Source: a bacterium (GTDB taxonomy: Bacteria > Pseudomonadota > Gammaproteobacteria > Burkholderiales > Thiobacillaceae). From it: a DNA stretch of 64,000 bases. The notes under the pieces were generated by a model. The model was not told where the DNA came from, searched no databases, and saw only the letters and a program-made list of their open reading frames with translations. The position numbers were made by a program, and so were the translations under genes. Positions 35,253-43,659 of this stretch are shown in pieces. The stretch spans positions 186,001 to 250,000 of the forward strand of contig WOUQ01000006.1 of the NCBI GenBank assembly GCA_009772925.1. Direction: 5' to 3'. Every line of letters begins with the position of its first letter. The stretch's first letter is position 1.

Positions 35253-36419
35253 ATGACTGTGAAGAGCGAACCTTCGGCGTCGGAGATCTATGACCGTATC
35301 CTGAGTCGGATCCAGAAGCACCTGGCCGGCCAGGTTAGAACACCCTTCGAAATCCGCTTATGGGGGGATCGCGCCTACCGCTTCGGGGAGGGAGAGCCGG
35401 CGGTGGAGATCCTGGTCCGCGACCGCCGGGGCCTGAGCGCCCTCGGCCGCCTGGACGAAGTGGGCATCTGCGAAGCCTATATGGCTGGCAGCCTGGACGT
35501 GATGGGAGACATGCTGCGCTTCGTCAGCCTGCGTGGAAGCTTGCGCGACAGCCATCTCCTCGATGCGCTGTGGCGCCGCGTCGCGCCCTGGGTCGTCGGG
35601 CGGTTCACGACCAACCGGCGGGCGATCGCGGCTCACTACGAATTCGACAATGACTTCTACCTGCAATTTCTCGATCCCACCCGCTGTTATTCCCAGGCCG
35701 TGTTCGAGCGCGACGACGAAGACCTGGAGACGGCCCAGCGCCGCAAGCTGGATTTCGCCATCGAAGCCTGCCGGCTGAAGCCGGGCGACCGCGTCCTCGA
35801 TGTGGGCTCGGGCTGGGGCACGTTCACGGAGCATGCCGGGCGGCGCGGCATCCGGGTCACCGGGCTGACGCTTTCACGCCAGTCGGAGCGGTTTCAGGCG
35901 GACCTGATTCGCCGGCTCCAGCTTCCCGCCCAGGTGCTGTACGAGGATTTCCTGATGCACGACTCGCCCGAACCCTATGACGCCATCGTCATTCTCGGCG
36001 TGATGGAGCACCTGCCCGATTATCCTGCCGTGCTGCGGCGCTTCCAGAGCCTGCTGAAGCCGGGCGGACGCGTGTATCTGGACGCCAGCGCGTTCCGGGA
36101 GAAGTACGTCAAGCCCACCTTCGTCTCCCGCTATGTCTTTCCCGGCGACCATTCCTATTTCTGCCTGCACGATTTCCTCGCCGCCCTGGCGAGGACGCCG
36201 ATGGAGGTACTGGCGGTCCACAACGACCGCCACAGCTACTACCTCACCTGCAAGGCCTGGGCCGAGAACCTGGAGGCTGCGCGCGATGAAATCACCCGCC
36301 GCTGGGGCGAGACGCTCTACCGCCGCTTCCGCCTCTACCTCTGGGGATCGGCCCATGCCTTCCTCAATCGCGGCATGGAGGCCTACCGTGTGCTCCTGGA
36401 ACGCCCCCATGAGGCTTGA
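35253..36419 (+). CDS. Cyclopropane-fatty-acid synthase-like SAM methyltransferase
   Basis: 388 aa, ATG 35253 with SD GGGGAGG. SAM-binding motif I VLDVGSGWGTF near residue 183, an N-terminal region (YEFDNDFYLQFLD, CYSQAVFE) and C-terminal FPGDHSYFCLHDF typical of Cfa/mycolic-acid methylase relatives. Such enzymes methylate the double bond of unsaturated phospholipid acyl chains at the membrane surface. The substrate could differ from classical Cfa. It forms a likely unit with the AI-2E-type permease gene 45 nt downstream. Confidence 0.87.
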   Translation: MTVKSEPSASEIYDRILSRIQKHLAGQVRTPFEIRLWGDRAYRFGEGEPAVEILVRDRRGLSALGRLDEVGICEAYMAGSLDVMGDMLRFVSLRGSLRDSHLLDALWRRVAPWVVGRFTTNRRAIAAHYEFDNDFYLQFLDPTRCYSQAVFERDDEDLETAQRRKLDFAIEACRLKPGDRVLDVGSGWGTFTEHAGRRGIRVTGLTLSRQSERFQADLIRRLQLPAQVLYEDFLMHDSPEPYDAIVILGVMEHLPDYPAVLRRFQSLLKPGGRVYLDASAFREKYVKPTFVSRYVFPGDHSYFCLHDFLAALARTPMEVLAVHNDRHSYYLTCKAWAENLEAARDEITRRWGETLYRRFRLYLWGSAHAFLNRGMEAYRVLLERPHEA

Positions 36420-36464
36420 TCCCCCCCGTCCCGCCTGGCGCGTGCCGTCCAGCAAGGAGTGAGC

Positions 36465-37517
36465 TTGGATCTCTATCGCCATGGCTTCGTGATCGTCGTC
36501 GCGGCCCTCTTCGCCCTGGCCCTCTACTGGATGCTCGCGCCGTTCTGGGGCGCCCTGGCCTGGGGCGTCGGCCTCGCCTTCATGCTGGCACCGGTCCAGC
36601 GCTGGCTGACGCACAGGCTCAAGGGGCGCGCCGGCCTGGCAGCGGGGATCATCACCGCGCTGGTGCCCATCCTGCTGGCGGGGCCGCTGGTCAGCCTGGG
36701 CGTGGCCTTCGCGAGTCAGGTCGCGGACCTGGTGACGCACCTGCAACAACAACCCCTGCGTTTCGATGTCGGCCTGCTCGCGCAACTGGAGCGCTACCCC
36801 TTCATCGGCGGCCTGGCCGAGTGGCTGCGCCAGAATCTCACCACCACCACCGAACAACTCCAGGGCTGGCTGGTCGGCGGCGTCCGGATGCTGATGCAAA
36901 CACTGGCGGCTACCGGCGGCAACTTCCTGCTCGGCGCCCTGGGCACGGTCATTCACTTCTTCATGATGCTGTTCCTGCTGTTCTTCCTGCTGCGCGACGG
37001 CCACCAGTTGCTGGGCCGCGTGGTGCGGCTGGTACCCATGGAACCCCGACGCAGGCAGGAATTGCTGAAGCTGATCGGCGACACGACCCGCGCCGTGGTC
37101 TTCGGAGAAGGCTTGACCGCCCTGGCCCAGGGCGCGCTGGTGGGCATCGGCTTTGCCATCGCCGGCCTGACGTCGGCCGTGGTGTTCGGTGTGCTGGCCG
37201 CGGTTCTGGCGCTGCTGCCGACGGTCGGCGCGGCGCTGGTGTGGTTTCCGGCGGTGGTCTACCTGCTTGCCACTTCCCAATGGGGCTGGGCGCTGTTCAT
37301 GCTGATCTGGGGCGCGGGCGTGTCGGTCTCCGACAACCTATTGCGACCGTTACTGATTTCCAGCCAGGCGCCGGTGTCGACACTAGTCGTCTTCATCGGC
37401 GTCATCGGCGGTGTCTCGGCTTTCGGCATGATCGGCGTGATCATCGGACCGGTATTGCTGACCGTCATCGCCGCGCTGCTTCGCTTCCTGGACGAGACGC
37501 TGTCGAGCCGGACCTGA
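36465..37517 (+). CDS. AI-2E transporter family (PerM/YdiK-like) membrane protein
   Basis: About 350 aa. Seven to eight helices, with the family's large soluble loop (about residues 85-150) and the C-terminal signature region SVSDNLLRPLLISSQAPVS and FGMIGVIIGPVLLTV. TTG 36465 is chosen because AAGGAG lies 5 nt upstream; a GTG at 36459 overlaps that SD. The family includes exporters and permeases of various small molecules and Na+/H+ antiporters, so the substrate is unknown. Confidence 0.88.
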   Translation: MDLYRHGFVIVVAALFALALYWMLAPFWGALAWGVGLAFMLAPVQRWLTHRLKGRAGLAAGIITALVPILLAGPLVSLGVAFASQVADLVTHLQQQPLRFDVGLLAQLERYPFIGGLAEWLRQNLTTTTEQLQGWLVGGVRMLMQTLAATGGNFLLGALGTVIHFFMMLFLLFFLLRDGHQLLGRVVRLVPMEPRRRQELLKLIGDTTRAVVFGEGLTALAQGALVGIGFAIAGLTSAVVFGVLAAVLALLPTVGAALVWFPAVVYLLATSQWGWALFMLIWGAGVSVSDNLLRPLLISSQAPVSTLVVFIGVIGGVSAFGMIGVIIGPVLLTVIAALLRFLDETLSSRT

Positions 37518-37670
37518 CATGGGTTGCCATCCGGAGCGACAGCATTCGTGCCGGTGTTTGCAAAATGTGGGCGGATAAGTTCGCCAGCGCACAGAACGCA
37601 TTGGAAGAACAGCGGATCTTTGACAAAGGCCTCCACCCTGGAGGCGGTTCAACCAACAACGGAGAAAAAC

Positions 37671-37985
37671 ATGGAACGGATATTGGACAAGGTCACCGGC
37701 GAACAATTGATCACCGATTTCAAGGTGGTGGTCGCGGACGCGGAAGCCCTGCTGAAAGCCACCGCCGGGCAAGGCGGCGAGAAGCTGGCCGAGGTACGCG
37801 CCAAGGCGGAAGAATCCTTGCGGGTCATGAAAGTCAGGCTGGCCGAAGCCCAGGAAGCGCTCATCATCAAAACCAAGGAGGCCGCCAAGGCCACCGACGA
37901 ATATGTTCACGAGAACCCATGGAAAGCCATCGGCACCGCTGCCGGTCTCGGCCTGCTGATCGGCTGGTTCATGGGTCGTCGCTAG
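37671..37985 (+). CDS. DUF883 family protein (ElaB/YqjD-like, membrane tail-anchored)
   Basis: 104 aa, ATG 37671 with GGAGAA upstream. A helical N-terminal part (LITDFKVVVADAEALLKATA) and a C-terminal anchor (ENPWKAIGTAAGLGLLIGWF, MGRR) match ElaB/YqjD proteins, which bind stationary-phase ribosomes and the inner membrane in E. coli. It is the first gene of a DUF883-YqjE-YqjK-like trio. Confidence 0.9.
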   Translation: MERILDKVTGEQLITDFKVVVADAEALLKATAGQGGEKLAEVRAKAEESLRVMKVRLAEAQEALIIKTKEAAKATDEYVHENPWKAIGTAAGLGLLIGWFMGRR

Positions 37986-37996
37986 CCGCTCCCGCC

Positions 37997-38386
37997 ATGC
38001 CCGAAACCACACCTGGTGAAAGCAGGGGGGTGCTCGATTCGCTGAAGACGCTGGCGGCAACCCTGGTCGCCATCGCCCATACGCGTCTCGATTTGTTGGC
38101 CACGGACCTGGAGGAAGAGCGGGCACATTTGCTCTCGCTCCTGGTGCTGGCGCTGGTCGGCCTGTTTTTCCTCGGGATTGGCGTAATGCTGGCGGTAATG
38201 CTGCTGGTGGCCGCGTTCTGGGAGACGCACCGCCTCTTGTTGTTGGGCCTGCTGGCCGGCGCCTTCGTGGCGGCGGGCATCGCCGCATGGGCAATCGCCA
38301 TGCGCAAAGCCCGCAGCAAACCGAAATTCTTTGCCGCAAGCATGTCGGAATTGCTGAAAGACCGGCAGCAGCTCACCCGACCATGA
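37997..38386 (+). CDS. YqjE-like / phage-holin-superfamily membrane protein
   Basis: 129 aa, starting 11 nt after the DUF883 gene. N-terminal helix with LVAIAHTRLDLLATDLEEER, two TM helices (residues about 47-70 and 78-100) and a basic C-terminus. This matches the YqjE family that is regularly encoded between YqjD and YqjK. Membrane stress function is assumed from context. Confidence 0.87.
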   Translation: MPETTPGESRGVLDSLKTLAATLVAIAHTRLDLLATDLEEERAHLLSLLVLALVGLFFLGIGVMLAVMLLVAAFWETHRLLLLGLLAGAFVAAGIAAWAIAMRKARSKPKFFAASMSELLKDRQQLTRP

Positions 38387-38658
38387 ACGATCTCTCTCTG
38401 GCCGAACGGCGTGAACGCCTGATCACCCAGGCGGCCGCGCAACGCACGACGCTGGCCCGATGCATCGAGCCGTGGCGCGTCCCCCTGGCACGCGTTGACC
38501 AGGGGATGAATCTGCTGCGGACCATCAAGCGTCACCCCGTCTGGATTGTCGGCGGCGTCGCCTTGTTCGCGCTGCTGCGTCCTGCCCGTGGCGTCAAATG
38601 GCTGCAGCCTGGCTGGGTTGCGTGGCAGGTCTTATATAGGCTGCGCGGCCACAGGTAG
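38383..38658 (+). CDS. YqjK-like small protein
   Basis: 91 aa, ATG 38383 overlapping the previous stop by 4 nt (ATGA). Basic N-terminus (LAERRERLITQAAAQRTTLA), one hydrophobic segment (HPVWIVGGVALFALLRP), then an aromatic/basic tail. It is the third gene of the yqjD-yqjE-yqjK-type operon. Confidence 0.8.
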   Translation: MNDLSLAERRERLITQAAAQRTTLARCIEPWRVPLARVDQGMNLLRTIKRHPVWIVGGVALFALLRPARGVKWLQPGWVAWQVLYRLRGHR

Positions 38659-38758
38659 GCTGGAACCAGAACGATGCAATACTGCTGCCGGGCGGGCTCA
38701 CCGCGTATGCCGATCAAAGGTGGTTGCCCGCTGGCCAGGGTGGAAATGTAACAACAGG

Positions 38759-39457
38759 ATGTTTGGCGAAATGGGACACGATCAAACACGCCTTGCCTTT
38801 TCATCGTCGGCTCGATCCCGAATGCTGGCGATACCTGTGTTGGGTTTCCTGGTGATGTTGTTGTTCGGCTGTGCCAGCCCCTATCAACGGCATAAAACAA
38901 CGCAGACCTTGGCCATCGACCTGGAACCCCAGGTGCTGAAAACAGCCGGAATCGCCTTCATCACGCCATCTTCGGCGACGGGGCAGGAGGAGGACAGGCA
39001 GGCTCTGGCGCTTTCGTTTACCGAGGTGCTGAAGAAGGCGCGCCCCGACCTGCGTGTCGTGACCTTGCCGGAAACACTCGGTGCCATCAATCGCGCGGGA
39101 CTCGCCAGCGAATATCGGCAAATGTTCGAGGATTACCGCTTGACGGGAATCTTCGATCGGGAGACCTTGGCAAATATTTCTCAGTTGACCGGCGCTCGCT
39201 ATCTGGCCCAACTCAAACTCGGCGGATTCCGGCAGGATGCGAAAAACCGATGGGGCGCACTCGGCATCCGCATGCTGGAAACGAAGACCACTTCGTTAAG
39301 GCTTTATCTTCAGATATGGAACGGTGAAAGCGGTTCGATCGTCTGGGAAGGCTCCCAGGAACTGATGACTTCCCACGAGTCGCTGATGGAGGATGCCATC
39401 GCGTTCAAGACTGTTGTGGAGCAGTCCGCGGTTGAGTTGCTGGCACACCTGCCTTGA
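38759..39457 (+). CDS. Putative lipoprotein of unknown function
   Basis: 232 aa from ATG 38759 (ATG 38771 also possible; neither has a strong SD). Lipobox LVMLLFGC near residue 37. The mature part reads VLKTAGIAFITPSSATGQEE, then LTGARYLAQLKL and SLRLYLQIWNGESGSIVWEG, a mixed alpha/beta pattern reminiscent of outer-membrane helper lipoproteins; no firm family was recognised. It is convergent with the AsmA gene. Confidence 0.7.
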   Translation: MFGEMGHDQTRLAFSSSARSRMLAIPVLGFLVMLLFGCASPYQRHKTTQTLAIDLEPQVLKTAGIAFITPSSATGQEEDRQALALSFTEVLKKARPDLRVVTLPETLGAINRAGLASEYRQMFEDYRLTGIFDRETLANISQLTGARYLAQLKLGGFRQDAKNRWGALGIRMLETKTTSLRLYLQIWNGESGSIVWEGSQELMTSHESLMEDAIAFKTVVEQSAVELLAHLP

Positions 39458-39527
39458 AGACCAGCCATGCTGGCCCCCATGAAGGCCTTGCATCCTGCTT
39501 GTACGCCGGTACCCTGGCAAACACGGC

Positions 39528-40955
39528 TCATCCCGGTGGCGCCACCGAACCGGCGTAGAACACTTCACAGTCTCCACCTGGAAAGGCACCCCTCGCCCTG
39601 TTGAACAACTTGACCAACGGACCTGCGAGGGATTCGAGGGTGCTCGGCTTCTCTGCTAGCGGCTTCTGGAAGGTGCCGCGAATTTTTTGCCGCGCCTTGG
39701 CGCAACCCTTGGCGTCGATCAACGCCAGTGTCACGTCATTGAACCGCTCGTTGACCAGATCGAGGGCTCCCTGAAGAGCGACCCGGTTCTCGTTTGTCGC
39801 CATGGCCACGTCCTGGGCATGCGCCACGCCGTGCTCGACCTTCCAGTCGGAGACGAGCGTGCGAATCTGGCTGTGGCCCCCCGATCCTTGAAAGATGCGG
39901 GCAAAGCTGTACCCCTTGGTAAGCACCAGGCCGAATGGCCCGGCAAAGAAGTAGGCACCCACGTCAACGAGGTTGAAGTGCTGACTGGAATCAAACCGAG
40001 CGAACTCCCGGTCGAGATCGCGTCCATTGAGAATAAGGTTTCTGCCCCGCAAAGAGATCTGCCCCTGCGCGCTCTGCTTGAGTTTCTTCACGGTCTTTCC
40101 CCGCATCGACAGGCTCATTGAGAAGTCCATCGATCCTTCCGCAAGCTTGTGGGATGACAGGGTTTTGAGAAACTCCTCGATGTGGAACTGCGGATGGGAA
40201 TAGCGGATCTGGTAAACGGGGACAGCGCCGGCGAAGTCAGCCTGGATGCTCCCCGCAGCCTGACCGCCGAAGACACGCATGGTGGCCGGCTTGAGAACGA
40301 AGACCCCGTTCTCGCCGGTGACGGAAATCTTCAGGTCGGAGGCGGTGTAGGTTGTTGTCTGGAGTTCCCCGCAGGCGAGTTCGGCGGTGAGGGAAAGAGC
40401 CTTCATGATTTCGGCGCGTGCGTGCTCCGCAAGCCGCATGTGGCTTACGTCCAGGCTGCAATTCCCGGCCGAGAATGTTTTCCCGGAAGGGGTGTCCGTA
40501 TAGCGGAGGGATCCGTCTGAGAGGAATATTTTGGGTAAGTCCTGGGCGGGTGATCTTCCTCCGGCCGTCTCAGGTTTCTCGAAGTTGAACCTGCCCTCCC
40601 GATCCCTCTCGATGGTGATGCTTGGGTGTTCCAGGACGATCTTCTCGATCCGGATTTCGTTTCGCAGCAGCGGCAGGAAATCGATCTTGAGCCTGACCTG
40701 CTTCGCGGCGGCGAGCTCCTCCCCCCGGTTGCGAATGTGCACGTCCTCCATTTTGACGAGCAGGCCTGGGAAGAAAACGACCTCCAAACGCCCAGCGGCG
40801 TGGACTTCCAGCCCAAAAGCTCGTGAGGCGGCCGCCTCGAACCGGGGCTTGTAGACGTTGACGTCGAGGAAAAAAAGCAGAGCGAACGCGACGAGGACGG
40901 GGAACCCGATGAGGGCCCCGAGGGCAAAGAGGAGGGTTCTTGGCGACTTTGACAT
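39528..40955 (-). CDS. AsmA family protein
   Basis: 475 aa from ATG 40955 (no strong SD; the longer ORF from 41075 is possible). N-terminal anchor (FALGALIGFPVLVAFALLFF) followed by VNVYKPRFEAAASRAFGLEV and the AsmA strand pattern (PSITIERDREGRFNFEKP). The C-terminal AsmA_2 part has ENRVALQGALDLVNERFNDV. AsmA-like proteins are periplasmic, beta-rich and move phospholipids or influence outer-membrane assembly. It is shorter than E. coli AsmA (about 617 aa) but complete. Confidence 0.85.
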   Translation of the reverse strand: MSKSPRTLLFALGALIGFPVLVAFALLFFLDVNVYKPRFEAAASRAFGLEVHAAGRLEVVFFPGLLVKMEDVHIRNRGEELAAAKQVRLKIDFLPLLRNEIRIEKIVLEHPSITIERDREGRFNFEKPETAGGRSPAQDLPKIFLSDGSLRYTDTPSGKTFSAGNCSLDVSHMRLAEHARAEIMKALSLTAELACGELQTTTYTASDLKISVTGENGVFVLKPATMRVFGGQAAGSIQADFAGAVPVYQIRYSHPQFHIEEFLKTLSSHKLAEGSMDFSMSLSMRGKTVKKLKQSAQGQISLRGRNLILNGRDLDREFARFDSSQHFNLVDVGAYFFAGPFGLVLTKGYSFARIFQGSGGHSQIRTLVSDWKVEHGVAHAQDVAMATNENRVALQGALDLVNERFNDVTLALIDAKGCAKARQKIRGTFQKPLAEKPSTLESLAGPLVKLFNRARGAFPGGDCEVFYAGSVAPPG

Positions 40956-41168
40956 TGGCTTGACCCAGGCTGACGGTACCTCCACCGGCTCACCTGCGCG
41001 GGTTTTCAACAACTTTATCCAGGGTTGTAACACCGGACCGAGTGTGCCGAGGGTATCGGCGCGTCCGGCGGCCAATGTCGTGGACTATGTTCCCCAGCGA
41101 ACGGATGCGGTTGTGAATTTCCTGATCATGCATAGGGCAGGGCAACTGTTTCAAGAATAGGAGGAATC

Positions 41169-41336
41169 ATGAAAATGCGATGGCTGATCTTGGGTTTGAT
41201 GGTGACCGGCTTGGCCGCTTGATATGTCGTGCTCCCCAGAGGCCATGATGATGGCTATCGTCGCGACCGGGATCATCGGGAAGATGGCGACTACCGAAGA
41301 GACCGTGATGGACAGGACCTTGGTGGGTATCGTTGA
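41169..41336 (+). pseudogene. Small lipoprotein gene with TGA in place of the lipobox cysteine
   Basis: A strong SD (TAGGAGGAA) precedes ATG 41169. The frame reads a signal peptide, MKMRWLILGLMVTGLAA, then TGA at 41220-41222, then YVVLPRGHDDGYRR and a D/R/Y-rich tail ending at TGA 41334-41336. A lipobox LAAC would need TGC where TGA stands, so a single base change has stopped the gene exactly at the lipidated residue. Without readthrough only a 17-residue signal-like peptide is made. Confidence 0.6.
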
Positions 41337-41393
41337 GCGGCTGCGGGCCTTGGCATCGCACGAACCGCTTGAAAACAAGCCCGGGCTGGCGGG

Positions 41394-42321
41394 ATGAGCA
41401 AGTCGGCTTGCGGCGAATGCTGGAAAACACTTTTGGCTTGGCTGTCGCGCTTGCTGCTGGTCTGGATCGCTTTTTTCAGCGCGGGAGTAGCCCTTGCCGC
41501 GACGCCGGCCACGCCTCCCGCCGCGTTGCTTCTCGCCAAATACGCGTCCCTGGCGGAACGGCTCCGGCACAACCCGTTCCAGCGGCCCCTGGCCCTGGAC
41601 TCCTCCGAATCCCCCGACGACGTGAAAGGCGACATCTACGCCCTGCTCGATTACCCGTTCCCGACGGTCAGTAAAGCCCTCAACGCCCCGGACAACTGGT
41701 GCGACGTGATGATCCTGCACATCAATACCAAATACTGCCGTGCCACGACCGGTCAAGCCGACACGGTCCTGTTGGTCGGCATCGGCAAGAAGACCCCGCA
41801 ACCCGTCGAAGATGCCTATCCCCTCGAATTTGTCTATCGCGCCGTCGCCGCGACGCCGAATTACCTGAAGATCCGGCTCGATGCGGAGGAGGGCCCCCTG
41901 GGCACCCGCGACCATCGAATCCAACTGCAAGCCATCCCGGTTGATAATGGCCGGACCTTTCTGCATCTCACCTATTCCTTTGGATACGGCCTGGCTGCTC
42001 GGCTCGCCTTGAAGAGCTACCTCGCCACCATCGGACGCGGCAAGGTCGGTTTCACCGTTTCCGGCAGGGATGCCGACGGCCAGGCCGAATATGTGCGTGG
42101 CATGCGGGGTTTGGTGGAACGCAACGCCATGCGCTATTACCTGGCCATCGACGCCTATCTCGGCGCATCCGCCACTCCGCCCCCCCCTGCGGCTCCAGCA
42201 TCGCCTGCAGACCTGGTTCACCGGCATCGAGCGCTATCCGCGTCAATTGCATGAAGTGGACCGGAGCGCCTATTTCGAGATGAAGCAGAGTGAATATCTG
42301 CGCCAGCAGACCATGCGATGA
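41394..42321 (+). CDS. Exported protein of unknown function, frameshifted in a poly-C tract
   Basis: Signal-like segment (residues about 12-36, ending GVALAA), then a soluble domain with NWCDVMILHINTKYC (possible disulfide) and LHLTYSFGYGLAARLALKSY. Up to 42179 the frame is coherent. At the run of eight C at 42180-42187 the frame as read moves into a short Pro/Ala tail that stops at 42254. With seven C the frame continues LRLQHRLQTWFTGIERYPRQ, then VDRSAYFEMKQSEYLRQQTM, and stops at 42321. The latter is the natural C-terminus. The protein family is not recognised. Confidence 0.7.
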
Positions 42322-42453
42322 GACCCCACGACGAGGTCCACTGCGGTTCTCATGGCACGGAGCAACCCTGCGGGCAAAGAGTGGCATCTCAGCCAGTACG
42401 CCTGGCTGAAAGCGCACTCGCAATCCCGTTTACACAAATATCAGGGCATTCCC

Positions 42454-42528
42454 TTACCGAAGACCGAAAAACCCCAGGATAAACAGGATGATGACGATCA
42501 ACCCGACGATATAGACGATGCTGTTCAT
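42454..42528 (-). CDS. 24-residue single-helix membrane peptide
   Basis: ATG 42528, AAAGGG about 7 nt upstream, stop TAA 42454. The peptide reads MNSIVYIVGLIVIILFILGF, then FGLR: one hydrophobic helix with a basic end. Very short peptides of this pattern occur next to stress genes in betaproteobacteria (from memory). Expression is unproven. Confidence 0.5.
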   Translation of the reverse strand: MNSIVYIVGLIVIILFILGFFGLR

Positions 42529-42554
42529 GAGATTGCCCTTTATGTAGGTTGAAC

Positions 42555-42595
42555 AAGCGGATTGGCGCTACGCAAGGATTCGCCAATCTCCGCTT
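42555..42595. repeat. Bulged inverted repeat
   Basis: AAGCGGATTGGCG (42555-42567) pairs with CGCCAATCTCCGCTT (42581-42595) with a two-base bulge, giving a 13-bp stem. It lies in the gap between the 24-residue peptide and the marC-like gene; it may be a REP-type element. Confidence 0.4.
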
Positions 42596-42690
42596 GCCAC
42601 GTTATCCGGCATGGGGATTGGGCTCTGTACGCTGTCGCACACAATCTCCACGCGTTCTCGGCGGCACGACGGTGTCGTTGGTGGCCTGAA

Positions 42691-42709
42691 ATCCCGGCGA
42701 AAGCGGGAT
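42691..42709. repeat. REP-like palindrome (CCCGGCGAAAGCGGG type)
   Basis: ATCCCGGCGAAAGCGGGAT directly abuts the end of the marC-like gene. The core is similar to the common intergenic 'CCCGCGAAAGCGGG' palindrome of proteobacteria and may act as a terminator. Confidence 0.5.
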
Positions 42710-43348
42710 CTATCCGAGTCCGGGCAGCAAGACCAACAGACCGCTGGTGAAAATTTCCACCGCGATGGCGGCGAGCAAAAGCCCCATCAAGCGCGTGGCG
42801 ATGTTTACCCCCGTCTCGCCGAGCCAGTGGCTGACGGGCGTGGCCAGCCGCAGCATCAGCCAGGCGCCGCCGGCCACCAGCAGGCAGCAGAGCACGATCA
42901 GGCCCAGATGGACTAGCGAGAAGCGCTCCGTCGCGTAGACGATGGTGGTGGATATGGCGCCGGGCCCAGCCAGCAGTGGGATGGCGAGGGGCACGACGGC
43001 GATGTTTTCCTTGTTTTTGGCCTCCATGGCCTCCTCCGGCGTCTGCCTTTGCCGGGTCGGCGCCGCATGCATCATGGCGATCGCCATCAGCAGGATCAGG
43101 ATCGCGCCTCCCACCTTGAACGAGGCGATGGTGATCCCGAACAGGGAAAGGATGGGCTGGCCGAGCACCGCCGCCAAAGAGAGGACAACGGCGACGGAAA
43201 TGCTCGCCACCCGCGCGATCTGCTTCTTCTCCAACTCGCTGTTGTTCGCCGTCATGCTGACGAACAGCGGCAGTGCGCTGACCGGGTTGACGATGACCGC
43301 GAGGGCCACGAAGAACTTGATGTAATCGGCCCAATGAAGCATGTCCAT
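42710..43348 (-). CDS. MarC family integral membrane protein
   Basis: 212 aa, six TM helices, MarC/YhgN type: FFVALAVIVNPVSALPLFVS, IARVASISVAVVLSLAAVLG, VVPLAIPLLAGPGAISTTIV. Family members are small transport-like membrane proteins whose substrates are unknown (no proven multiple-drug resistance role). It is divergent from the HdrC-like gene; the 311-nt gap 43349-43659 shows no gene. Confidence 0.9.
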   Translation of the reverse strand: MDMLHWADYIKFFVALAVIVNPVSALPLFVSMTANNSELEKKQIARVASISVAVVLSLAAVLGQPILSLFGITIASFKVGGAILILLMAIAMMHAAPTRQRQTPEEAMEAKNKENIAVVPLAIPLLAGPGAISTTIVYATERFSLVHLGLIVLCCLLVAGGAWLMLRLATPVSHWLGETGVNIATRLMGLLLAAIAVEIFTSGLLVLLPGLG

Positions 43349-43659
43349 GCGTGCTCCTGTTCAGACTCTGGCGGGGCGGGCCAAGGGCGCAACACCCCTG
43401 GCAGGCGGTCAATGTACCCGCCGGAACGCTGGAAGTGGATGGAATTCTTGTCGCGGGCCTTGGAGGGCGTCCGCCGCCAGGGTCTCCCTTTGTTCGCCAG
43501 CGAACAGACCCGCCGGCCAGGCTGTCGTAATTACACACCATGGTTGTCGGGAACGCCCTTGGCAAGCGCAACAGCAGCTGGATACCCCATCGCTTTCCGC
43601 CGAGGGCCTGCGCTTTCCGGACATTCCCATGCCAGTCATCCCAGACAAGGAGCCCAACG

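Noticed and set aside
35360-35653. Other-frame ORFs within the CFA-like, permease and kinase genes
   Set aside because: Alternate-frame shadows in high-GC coding DNA without SD or domain support.
41220-41222. Selenocysteine readthrough at the TGA of the small lipoprotein
   Set aside because: The position is that of a lipobox Cys, but lipidation of selenocysteine is not known and no SECIS-like hairpin was recognised; a nonsense change is simpler.
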